The position numbers and the translations under genes were made by a program. Under the pieces are notes generated by a model. It saw only the letters and a list, made by a program, of their open reading frames with translations. It was not told the origin of the DNA and made no database searches. Shown here one piece after another: positions 1-9,261 of a stretch of 64,000 bases of DNA (the first letter of the stretch is position 1; every line of letters begins with the position of its first letter). The DNA comes from Hirsutella rhossiliensis (taxonomy: Eukaryota > Ascomycota > Sordariomycetes > Hypocreales > Ophiocordycipitaceae), in contig NW_025408671.1 of NCBI RefSeq assembly GCF_020360975.1, positions 2,852,001-2,916,000 of the forward strand, written 5' to 3'.

Positions 1-1932
1 CAGCTTAGCGTCGACGGCGTCCTGCCACGGATGCCAAGAGAAGACCGTATATGGCTACCAAGATTGAGTCAGCACACGCCATGGAAGTTTGCGACCTCTC
101 TCTTAACTCCTGTCCCGCCAGCCAGATGCAACGTCACCGTGAAATGGGACGACAAACGAAGGACGAGAGAACAAGGAGGGGAAGGACTGACCACCATGCA
201 CGTGGGCTCCAGCTTGACACCGTGGCCCTTCAAGTCCAAATTCTCAAATTCGGAGCTGTAGCTCGTAATAATGCCGCCCTCCCAAGGCCGTACATCCTCT
301 TTATCGGTGGCGAAGACAAAGTTGCAAGGATGCACGTGCAGGTTGCGCCCCAAGTGCCGGTTCTGCTCTTTCTTGTCAGTTCATCATGATGGTGAGAGCA
401 AGGGTGGTTGACAAAAGGGGCCCGACCTCGACGCCGCTCTTCATCAGCAGCACGGGGCTCCAGAGCGCGCCCCCGGCCAGAATGACCTTGGTGGCCTTGA
501 TGCGCACTCTGCGCTGCGTCCGCGTGGCCGCGGGCGTGTGCACCTGGCCGTTTTCGCCGCGCGACGTCCACAGCCCCTCGACGCCCGTCGCCGTGACGCC
601 GTCGGCCGCAAAGACGACGCGTTGCACCTCGAAACCCTCCATCAACTCGGCGCCAGCCTCGGCCGCGGCCGGCAGCCACGCGACGGCGGGCCCGCGCTTC
701 TCGGCCGAGCCGCAACCCAGGTGGCACTGGCCGCAGTAGTGCTCCTTGGACGCCGTGTTCTGCTCGACGGCGGCGGCCCGCCAGCCCAGCTTGCCGCAGC
801 CGTCGAGCAGCGCCTGGCTGCGGGGGTTGTGGCGGATGGCGGCGGTGCTGGCGCCGACAAAGTCCCACACGCGGTCGAGGCAGTCGTCATAGTCGGGCGA
901 CGTGAAGAGCGGCAGGCCCGTGGCGGCGGCCCACTCGTCGCGCACAAAGTCCTGCGTGCGGAAGCACACGCTCCAGTTGACGGTGCCGCCGCCGCCCCAG
1001 GCGCCGCCTGCGACCATGGCGACGGCGGCGTCGTCGGATATGTAGGCGCCGCCGTTGTCAAAGAGGTGCCTGCAGGCGGCGCTCTGGGGCATGGGCAGGT
1101 GGGCGGGCGGGAAGTGGAAGCCCTTGTCGACAACGAGGACGCGGTGGCCGGCCTCGGCCAGGTTCTTGGCCGCCACGCCGCCGCCGCAGCCGGAGCCGAC
1201 GACGACGACGTCGGTGGTGATTTCGTGGACGCCGCTGCCGGCCTCGAGCTGGACAAAGCTAAAGGCGTAGCCGCGCGTCGCCTTCCAGTTGCGCGGCACG
1301 TCGGTGTAGCCCGAGAGCTCGCGGAAGTAGGGGCTCGACACGGAGTTTGCCTTTTGCGCCATCATGGCGACTGATTTAGCGAGTGAGCGCAGGCTGAGCA
1401 GCCGCGACGAGAACCACGACTTGATGATGGCCTCGCGCGTCCTCGTCGGCTGTCGGGCCACGGGCGTCCAGTAGCCCGTCAGCAGCAGGCTGCCATAGTT
1501 TGTGCTTCAAGGGGTCTACCGTCAGCCGCCGAAAACGTCGCGGGCGATGGAGCCTCTTTCAACTCACCCCAGCAGACTCAAGACCTTGACAAGCTGGCCC
1601 TTCTGGGGCGCATTTGCCAGCGACTGCAGGCAGTCGGCCCTGAACTTTGCGTTTTGCGTCGGCCTATACTCGAGGAACGTCTTGAGCTCGTCCCGGCTAG
1701 GTGGGTCGCGCATCGACGAGGCGGCGCGGTCCAGGGCCTTTTCAAAGTCGTCGTCGTCTAGGATGAGCAGCTCGGCGGGGTCGGTCGATGGCGATGTCGA
1801 CGAGGCAATGGCGGGGAGACAGGCGTCCAAAAGGGCGTACAGAGTGTCCCATTGGGCCTTGGACATGAAGTCGTCCGAGGGGGGATCCGGCACGGGCGTG
1901 GCCACGGACTTGTGGTCCTGCGGCAGCTCCAT
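1..1932 (-). CDS. Long-chain fatty alcohol oxidase (GMC/FAO family), 3' end missing
   Basis: FAD-dependent oxidase of long-chain and omega-hydroxy fatty alcohols to aldehydes, normally on microsomal or peroxisomal membranes. Four exons are readable: 1932-1568, 1504-427, 362-192 and 54-1 (off the edge); all junctions keep frame with GT/AG ends. The start is the Met at 1932 (MELPQDHKS). The FAD dinucleotide motif GSGCGGG lies near residue 225. Family signatures follow: WGGGGTVNWS, the Cys-rich HYCGQCHLGCGSAEK, and SGVE/NRHLGRNLHVHP across intron 2. The segment DVRPWEGGI...EFENL in exon 3 is also typical. The Cys-rich segment and NRHLGRNL block separate it from ordinary GMC oxidases. The C-terminal catalytic His/Asn region lies outside the window, so activity cannot be judged. 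Family identification is firm; exon 4 is the least certain part. Confidence 0.88.
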
Positions 1933-2544
1933 GGCGGTGCCAATGCGGCCGTTGTTGTCAGAATCGCCGTCGCTGCACAGGATGATGATGATGATGATGC
2001 GTTTCAGCTCGGCCCGACCTGCCTCGATGAGATGTTGTGAGGGTTCTTGTGAGGGGTTTTGTGAGGGGGTCTTGTGACCGGGTCTTGGGTCAAAGGGATG
2101 GAGGATGATGGGAGAGGGGGCCTTTAGTTGAAGAGTTCGAATTGCTAGTAATAAGTGGTAAGTGGTAGGTGGTAGAAACTTAAGAGAGCCTCGGTTGTCG
2201 CCACAATGGCTTGCTGCCCCAGCCGCCGACAGTGTCCCATTGGATCGCCCTCACAGCCCATCAACCATCGGGACGTGCAGCCGAGCCATCATGTCCGAGA
2301 CGAGGCGTGTTTAGGCAAAGAAGCAGAAGGCGAAACCCCCGTGCGAATCGGCGGCGGTTGGTGCCTGTTTTGCACGTGAGAATCGGGACTTGAACGAGGT
2401 ACCCGTGCGCGCATGCATGTACCTCTGTACAGAGGTGAAGGTAATTACCTAGGTACCTTACCTACCTACCTAGGTACCTAGGTACCTTGCTTACCTAAGG
2501 TACCTACCTAGTAAATACATGCGAACACTGACTGGCTGCCGCTA
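1933..2544. other. Upstream region of the alcohol oxidase gene
   Basis: No gene is seen. It contains a short GAT-repeat run near 1980-2000 and, from 2441, a CCTAGG/GGTACC palindromic repeat. The pogo-type transposon begins immediately after the TA at 2543-2544. Confidence 0.6.
2441..2511. repeat. Palindromic CCTAGG/GGTACC word repeat
   Basis: About 70 bp built from overlapping ACCTAGGT, GGTACC and TTACCTA words, many of them self-complementary. The same words recur in other spacers of this window (21521-21551, 21906-21938, 36287-36309, 63299-63325). No coding potential. Confidence 0.8.
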
Positions 2545-2586
2545 ACGTAATCCACCCCCTTCCCGGTCAGACCCCCTACTCGGTCA
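2545..2586 (+). repeat. Left terminal inverted repeat of the pogo element
   Basis: The 42 bases beginning ACGTAATCCACCCCC are the exact reverse complement of 8181-8222. They hold two CGGTCA words, at 2564-2569 and 2581-2586. TA at 2543-2544 is the target duplication. Confidence 0.95.
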
Positions 2587-2758
2587 AAAATTCCCCACCG
2601 ACTAGACCCGCACCTTACGCGAGACAAACGGAGCACAATACCACGACATATTTACTCCAAGAGACAAGTAACTCGATTAGGACTATCTATTACACGTACG
2701 GGCAGTGTGTTCAAAAGACCTGCACTTACTACACCGTGGTGGTGCACGCTGTCTTGGG

Positions 2759-2766
2759 ACACTCAG
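2759..2766 (+). repeat. 8-bp target-site duplication, left copy (hAT)
   Basis: ACACTCAG immediately before the left hAT end; identical to 6347-6354. Deleting the hAT and one copy restores an open transposase frame across the site. Confidence 0.9.
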
Positions 2767-5700
2767 TAGGGCTGATATTTGAAGATTTTGAAGTCGAATC
2801 GGCCTCGGGACCCTTGAATTGAATGAAGCCGAATCGGGTAAGGTCTTCAAATTCGATGAATCAAAAATCAGGAGTCTTTATTCAATTCATTCATCAAAAT
2901 CTTGAATGAATGGCGATATGGTCGAAATATACGGTGAAAAAAAGGATCACCCCGCTTCGCAGCTGCCAGCCAAGGGGGCATACAGGGGAGGAATGGGCTA
3001 ATGCCCAAAGCCACCCACCAAGGGCCTCCCTTTTCTTTCTGAGCAGTGTCAGAAACAGCGGTTCTGCGGCTCGTCCGAATGAGGAAGGTGGCAACGATAG
3101 TGGGCACACAGAAGAGGTCAATTGGAGCTATATGCACGGCTGTGTGTGTGTAAAGGCGATGTGTGTGCCCCCTTCCGGCTAGGAATGTGCCCCTTTTGGG
3201 CCCGCAGAAATCTCGGCTGAATGCCCCACGTGACCTGGCAGGTGACCCATGCCGCCCTTCCTGCTGCGCCGTTCCAACAAGCAGACACACACGTACACAT
3301 CAAGAAACAAGCTGCTTTGACCCCCATCATACCTGTTGGCAGGGCTCGAGCATGAGACAAACTGGGAACGTCGTTCAACCGGTGTGTCGTATTATGCTAT
3401 GAGGATTGTCTTCTATCTAGGAGGAGAGGCCAGCGTGGAAGATATAGCCACGCAAGCCTCAGCCGCACACGTGACCCTAAGGCCACATGCTGACCGTGTG
3501 ATCTAGATACAATTGACGAGCATGATTCCCACAATACCAATAGATTCCACAATGCACTTTCCCATTAGGCACGCCACAGAACCACCGTTCTGACAGGAGC
3601 AAGGGTTCGCCCGCGCGGACATGGTAACTTCGAAATCGGCCGCCCATGCGATGACGCACTGCGTATTTAAAAGTCTGTTGTGCGTGTTTCAGTTGGATTC
3701 CGCCGTCCACACTCCACTGGGAAAATCCCAGTGGGTTGGAAGTGGGGTAGTTAGGGCGTCCATATATGTTGGTATAACGACCTAACAGTGCCTGATACGC
3801 CCACCGTTTCAGCAGTCTTGCCACCCTATACGGAGTATCAAAAAAACCATGAAGCTTATGAACAGTGCCATTTTATAATGCACACCATTTAAATGTAGTA
3901 TCACTCGAATGTTCTGGATTTTCTGGTTCGGGTGATATAACTCTCGATATCTGTGCTTAACATTTGCTCAAGAAATGCCACATCATCCTGAAGGCAATAA
4001 ATAGATCGGTCATTTGCTACTTGCAAAACTACATCTCAAGCACAGATTAAGCTCGGCAGCCCAAATTTTTGAAATATAATACAAGACTTATACCGTTAAA
4101 CAGCCTCCGGCAAACTGATTAGAAAAACGCGTTCAGATCCCTCAACGTCTCAATACTGCGCGAACAATTGGACGTGACACGAATTGCGTCATCTCGCGAT
4201 TTGGAGACTGTTAGGGACTTATCTACTCATCGAGCCCAATATGACTGCTACTTGCTTGTCCACACAAACTAGCCCGATCAGAAAGTACCGAAACATCTGC
4301 ATGATAAGGATATGTTGTGCCAACTAGCCGCGTTTAGACGCGTTATTCGCGCTCAATTGACCACCTGTTAATTCTACTGTCGGAAAGACACGGTCGTCAG
4401 CCCATCCCACATTTTTGCCTGCATTGGGCAACGGTCTTCGCGACAACTGTCACGACATTATTTTACGACGATCTCGCCTAATTCCTGCTTCGATGTTTCC
4501 GACAGCGGCTTCGGGTCGGCCCCCGAATCAACGTCCTGCCCGACGACCTATCCCACCCGTTCAACCTCGACTCCGTTATACTTTATTGTGGGTTATTTGG
4601 TGTCGTCCCGACTACCTGTCTCACGTCCATTCTCGAGCCTTTTAGCCTAGACCAGGTAAAACTTCATTACTGTCCAACCGATAGCTAATTATAACATGAT
4701 ACATAGTATGGCCCCTGCTGAATCGAAAACAGCTGCCGCAGCGAATTTCTTTGCTCCTAGGACCCGGCGTAAATTGCCAACGCAGAGTTATGCCCGCATT
4801 GAACGCCCTCAATTCAACCCTCAGAATCCCGCGCGCGCGCGCCCTGATCCTAGCACAACTCCGGCTCCTTCGTCCCCTCCTCCGACTGGCAAAGATACGA
4901 TTGTCTGCGCGCCCCCGGGCCATCCTGACTGTGAGTCAGATGATGACATGCCTGACGCGGATACATCAGAGCCGCCATTGAACAGTACCGGTAGTCACAT
5001 GACGCTCGCAGAGAAAGCCAGACTTATCAAGAAGTGGGCCGACAACAAACAGAAGCATGTTCGCAAGAAGAGAGACAAGAATAGCCACGTTTATTGGTAC
5101 ATGCAGAGGAAGCCATAGACAGAAGCTTTTACTCGAGTACAAGGATGGACCGAAAATATTCCAAGAGTTCCGGTGGACTTGTATAGAGTGCCTTCAAAAT
5201 CCTTCTACTCTTCGGAAGATATTCCAGGTCCTTGAATCGAACCGCCGAGGGGTTACCTCTGGCATGGGAGACCATTTAAAAATCCACGGTATTACGAAGG
5301 AATCTCACCACGGTCGAATCAATGGATACGGCCGCGCCATTGGTGGAGGAGATTATACAGAGGTAGATGCATGGAGCGGTCGACCCAGGCAAAGAGCAAG
5401 GCTCACGGCAAAGGAGTCTATCCGCCAGTGGTTTGTAAAACACCGACAACCCTTCTCTGTTGTTGAGAACTTGAGACTCCTGCTTTCCAAGAGATGTTCT
5501 TGGCTCACAATACAACCTGTGTGTACAGGAGCCGTATAACCTTACGCAATCACATCTACACAGACTTTGTGGAACGCAGAGAGAAGCTGAAGATCGAGCT
5601 TCAGTACAATTGTGCTACCATCTCGCTCACCCTTGATATCTGGACAGCACCGAATCGGGTGCCTATTTTCGCCATTATTACGCACTGGATTACGCCGGAG

Positions 5701-6346
5701 TTTGAGGAGAGAGGAGGTTATTGAGTTTATCGAGCTCAAAAATCTCACACTGGCAAACACGAGATAGTTGAGAAGACACTTGAGGAGCTCAGGCTCAAGC
5801 CAAAGCTTCTCGCCATTACGGGAGACAACGCCGCCAACAACGGCACGCTCTATTATTTGAAGACCAGACCACATTCCAATTTCCGGGCAAGCTGGTAGAT
5901 GGTGTGAATATACCCTCATTGTTTGTGTATATGCTAATCTGCGTTCAGGCGAGAATCCTCCTCCTCACCCCCCTGCCCCGGCGGAAGTCCCCCCCGAGGC
6001 TACTCCCGAGGCCCCCGCCGAACCTCCTCCCCCCCAAACCTCCTGCCTCCCAAGCCGATAAGTCTGCGATATCAACCCCCTGTCCAGATACAATGGAGGC
6101 TTCGGAGGATTGAGGCTCTACAAGTGTGTAACTGTGTACAATCGCGGATTCGAACGCGTCACCAAATTCACTTCGTTTAGGGGATCCCTTCAAACTATTC
6201 ATGAATGGCCTGAATTGGCCCAAACCCAACTTGAATCGCGAAAATTGGAGCTTGAAGATTTTGAATCAAGATCCAAAAAATTCAATTCATTTGATTCATC
6301 CTTCATTCAAAATCTTCAAAAAATTCACCTTCGTCTATCACCCCTA
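2767..6346 (+). mobile_element. Degenerate hAT-family DNA transposon nested in the pogo element
   Basis: The ends are TAGGGCTGATA (left) and, read inward on the other strand, TAGGGGTGATA (right), a 10/11 match. Both are followed by a TTGAAGATTTTGAA subterminal word and other TTGAA/GATTC-rich words. Each end is flanked by the 8-bp direct repeat ACACTCAG (2759-2766 and 6347-6354), the duplication length expected of hAT elements. The 3580-bp interior holds a plus-strand transposase remnant (4696-5905). The insertion site is the 3' end of the pogo transposase reading frame, so the hAT is the younger arrival. About 1.9 kb before the remnant (2790-4690) shows no recognisable gene. Confidence 0.9.
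4696..5905 (+). pseudogene. hAT transposase remnant (BED finger and start of catalytic core)
   Basis: Pieces of one fungal hAT transposase in several frames: 4696-5118 (Ala/Pro-rich N-terminus from MIHSMAPAESK), 5120-5539, 5494-5724 and on to about 5905. A BED-type zinc finger is suggested by CIEC followed by HLKIH around 5180-5285. Core motifs of fungal hATs are recognisable: LTLDIWTAPN (5630-5660), HWITPEFEER, and AITGDNAANNGTL (5813-5850). The rest of the catalytic domain and the C-terminal dimerisation region are absent: similarity stops near 5905, only about 440 bp before the element ends. Multiple frameshifts plus this deletion make it non-functional. Transposon class is sure; individual breakpoints are approximate. 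Confidence 0.85.
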
Positions 6347-6354
6347 ACACTCAG
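6347..6354 (+). repeat. 8-bp target-site duplication, right copy (hAT)
   Basis: ACACTCAG immediately after the right hAT end at 6346; identical to 2759-2766. Confidence 0.9.
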
Positions 6355-8180
6355 CTCTTCTATAAGTCGTTGGTCCCGCTCCCCTTCTTCCCGCCGTCGC
6401 TTGGCCCGCTCATCTTCCTTTGCTCTCTGTTTCTTGACCCGCTCCTCTTCCTTTTCTCGCCGTAGCTTGAACCATTCCTCGTTCTCTTGTCGCCGTCGCT
6501 CGGCCCGCTCTTCTCCTTCTTGTCGTCGCTTGGCGCTCCTCGTCCTTCTCTCGCCGGCGCTTAGTCCTCTCCTCTTCTTCCACTCTCCGTCGCTTAACCC
6601 GCTCTTCTTCTTCTTCTCTCCGTTGCTTTATCCTAACCGTGCCCTCTGCAACCGATAGAGTACCGCCGTCGCCAATGTATTCACGGCGCTGTTCTTTCTC
6701 TGCTTTCGCCGCTGGTTTTCTGACCGAAGTTGCCGGTTTTCGTCGGCAAGGAGGGCGGCGCTGTGCATGGCCATTTGACATCCTTTGATAAGCTGGTTGA
6801 TAGCTTGTGAAACTGGCGAGTCTGTATTTTGTGGCCGGCGTTGAAGAAGCCTTTCGGCGTGAGTGGTAAGCTGGTTGACGTTATGCGGAGTCTTGGCTGC
6901 TTCCAGGCTCTTGTTGGGACTTGGAGTATTCTTGTCGCCGTGATCGTTACCGACTTTGTCAACCTGAACTTGTAACCGCGATAATACTCTGTTTGGGTCA
7001 AACGGAAAAAGGCCTGTTGCCATAAATCCGCTTCGGATATTCGACGGCGAAAGTGCTTGTCGGCGAGCGTCTAAGTACATGGGAAGGAAGTCCTGCTTGT
7101 CGATATGATGGATCCCAGCGAGCATTTTCTCTTGAACCTTTCGGCCGTATATGGTTTTCAACGGCGAAAAGCACCCGACATCAAGAGGCTGCAAGAGATG
7201 TGAGGAATGTGCAGGCATTTGGAGTACTACGATGGAATTGGCCGTACAGTACTTGTCAAATTCCGGCGTGACGTGACTGCCGTGCCCGTCGAGAATAAGA
7301 AGTCGATGCGTACCAACCGTACGGCGCCGTGTATTCGGATCAAAGACTTCCTTTAACCAATTCAAAGCAAGGTCGTCGGAAGTCCAGCCATTCTCACTAA
7401 CGGCGATATGCCAGTCATCGGGCACTCCTGATTCGTACCAGCTTGCTTGGTGTAACTTGCCCTGGAAGATAACCTTCGCCGGTAAAGCCCAACCTTGGCA
7501 GTTGATAGACTCGATCACAGTAACCCATTCTCGATTTCCAGGCTGCGTGAGTACTGCCCGACCTCGCCGGTCAGACCGGGTAAGGACTCTCGCCGTTGCA
7601 GCGACTCCCATTTGAAACCCCGTCTCATCAAAGTTATAGACATCCTCGTCAAGAATCCCCATTTCTGTTTCGTCGCCGCGACTCGATCGTACCATCCTTG
7701 GATCTTTTGGGGGTCTTCGCATTTGGCTCGTTGGTAGTCGTATCGGCGAGAGTACTTTGCCTTGATTTCGCCGTGGCGGCCAACAAACTTCCGCACCCAG
7801 TTTTCCCCGACAGGATCTTTGCCTCGCTCGGAAAGCAATAAGTTGGCCATCCGACGAGTGTAAGCCACTGTCGGCGGCATTCCTCGCTCGTCCATCGACA
7901 AGATCCATTGTACCAGGGCAGTCTCTTCCGTCGCCGTCAACTTCAGGTTGTTCATCTGAGCGTCGCGTCGGCGAATGACACCGCGCAGTCGATCAGATAC
8001 TGTCGATTGAGGACGTCGTATGCGGCCGCAGCCTTGCGGGTACTTTTGAATTGGCCCTGCTGATAGGCCCTGACGGCGAGCAGGACCCGTTCTTCGCGTG
8101 GAACCGATTGGTCTCCCGTTGCCGTCATAGTGCTCGGTTTGTCTTGCCATAAGTGTGGGTCGCCGCGTGGAGACTTTTTC

Positions 8181-8222
8181 TGACCGAGTAGGGGGTCTGA
8201 CCGGGAAGGGGGTGGATTACGT
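8181..8222 (-). repeat. Right terminal inverted repeat of the pogo element
   Basis: Exact reverse complement of 2545-2586; TA follows at 8223-8224. The TGACCG words at 8181-8186 and 8198-8203 mirror the two CGGTCA words of the left end. Confidence 0.95.
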
Positions 8223-8337
8223 TACAGATTCAGGGCTGGGCGGGCCGCTAATTATTGTCCCGACTCCGTTCCTAATCCACCGTCACCACTGTCATCTCCC
8301 CCCATCCACCATCTCCCCCCATCCACCATCTCATCCA

Positions 8338-8424
8338 ACCATCCACCATCCACCATCCACCATCCACCATCCACCATCCACCATCCACCATCCACCATCC
8401 ACCATCCACCATCCACCATCCACC
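8338..8424. repeat. Heptamer minisatellite (CCATCCA)n
   Basis: About 12 nearly perfect tandem copies of a 7-bp unit, with degenerate copies before it (8300-8337). The open frames through it only reflect the absence of stops in the unit. Confidence 0.95.
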
Positions 8425-8461
8425 GCCGCACCTCGCGCCGCACCTCGCGCCGCACCTCGCC
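8424..8461. repeat. 12-bp tandem repeat, three copies
   Basis: Three copies of CCGCACCTCGCG-type units directly abutting the heptamer minisatellite. Confidence 0.85.
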
Positions 8462-9261
8462 TCCGATTCGTCACCTCCCTCCCCGCCCTGCCATCCGACC
8501 CACTGCCCTCCGTCCGAATCCTCGTCTCATCCGCTTGCGGCGCCCCTCGCCGAACTTGAACAACCTCTTTCTACGCCTCACCCTCACCCTCACCCTCACT
8601 CCCTCCACAACTTGCGAGCAGCAGTAGCAGCAGCAGTAGCAGCAGCAGTAGCCATGTGCATATACCTACCATTATAGCCTATCGTGCTTTTTTTATTCTT
8701 CCAATGGCCTGTCCGGCAAACAGGCGGCATATGGCATAGACCCAAGCCCACACTCCCCTCGAAAAACGACGCGCCCCAATGTCTTTCGGGCCCGCTCGCT
8801 CCAGTCTTTCTCCCTCTCCCGCTTTTGCCATATCCTTGGCAACGACGCCCGAGTACTATCCATCCTTTCCCATTAGACGTGAATCCCGTTTCGTCCTGGT
8901 CCAGCCCACCCCCGAGCCCATCCGGGAGCACACAACAACGCCGTCGAAATCAAAGACCAGCCCTTCCTTCTTCGCATCTCCGTAAGCCCAAAAATAAAAC
9001 AAAATCCACGCGAGCCCCTGGCCGTCAAGGCCCCGAACCCTTCTGTCATATGTACTGTACAGTATTATATAGTCGCGTCGGTAAAACAAGTGTACATCGA
9101 CGCGAGACGCGCTCTTGGTAGAGGCCGCTGTGCCTCTCACTACCTTCCGAGACCGCTCGTGGCTGTTTTCACGACGTCGCCTCACCCCCCGAGTCCTTGC
9201 CTTTCGCAGCTGTCCTTCTCGCCAGGCTGCTCAGACTCGTCAACGCGGCCGGCGCGATGCT

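Larger units (their letters stand above)
2683..8150 (-). pseudogene. Pogo/Fot1 DDE transposase, frameshifted and split by a hAT insertion
   Basis: Cut-and-paste transposase read from MARQTEHYDG at 8150. The N-terminal third has pogo-type helix-turn-helix/CENP-B DNA-binding character. The acidic triad is visible as NFDETGF, LILDGHGSH and LLQPLDVGCF (DDD, as in the Fot1 group). A long Glu/Arg-rich probable coiled coil follows (about 6650-6360). Three single-base shifts break the frame, near 7664 (after ATKQK), 6690 and 6532; similarity resumes in the next frame each time. The hAT element then interrupts the gene. Beyond it (2758-2683) the same frame continues for about 22 codons, ending in a CX2CX4HX4C zinc knuckle (CSKCRSFEHTARTC) and a TAG stop at 2685-2683. 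Inactive as it stands. Confidence 0.9.
2545..8222 (-). mobile_element. Pogo/Fot1-type DNA transposon carrying a nested hAT insertion
   Basis: The element is bounded by 42-bp inverted repeats identical at both ends (2545-2586 and 8181-8222), flanked on each side by TA (2543-2544 and 8223-8224), the target duplication of Tc1/mariner-pogo elements. It spans 5678 bp. Removing the inserted hAT element (2767-6346) and one 8-bp duplication leaves 2090 bp, the usual size of fungal Fot1/Pot elements with a single transposase gene. The transposase gene is on the minus strand and fills almost the whole reconstructed interior. Identical ends suggest fairly recent insertion, but the gene is frameshifted and interrupted, so it is not autonomous. 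Confidence 0.93.
8223..9261. other. Spacer between the transposon and the phosphodiesterase gene
   Basis: No gene. It contains minisatellites (8338-8461), (CACCCT)n near 8579-8600, AGCAGT-type repeats near 8618-8652, and the probable 3' untranslated region of the downstream minus-strand phosphodiesterase gene. Confidence 0.6.

Noticed and set aside
538..1374. 278-codon plus-strand open frame opposite the alcohol oxidase
   Set aside because: Antisense shadow of GC-rich coding sequence; Ala/Gly/Arg-biased with no domain.
3477..3824. 115-codon minus-strand open frame inside the hAT element
   Set aside because: No transposase similarity recognised; possibly chance within the element leader.
8252..8455. 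Open frame of repeated Trp-Trp-Met-Val-Asp-Gly-Gly
   Set aside because: Translation of the heptamer minisatellite; no gene context.
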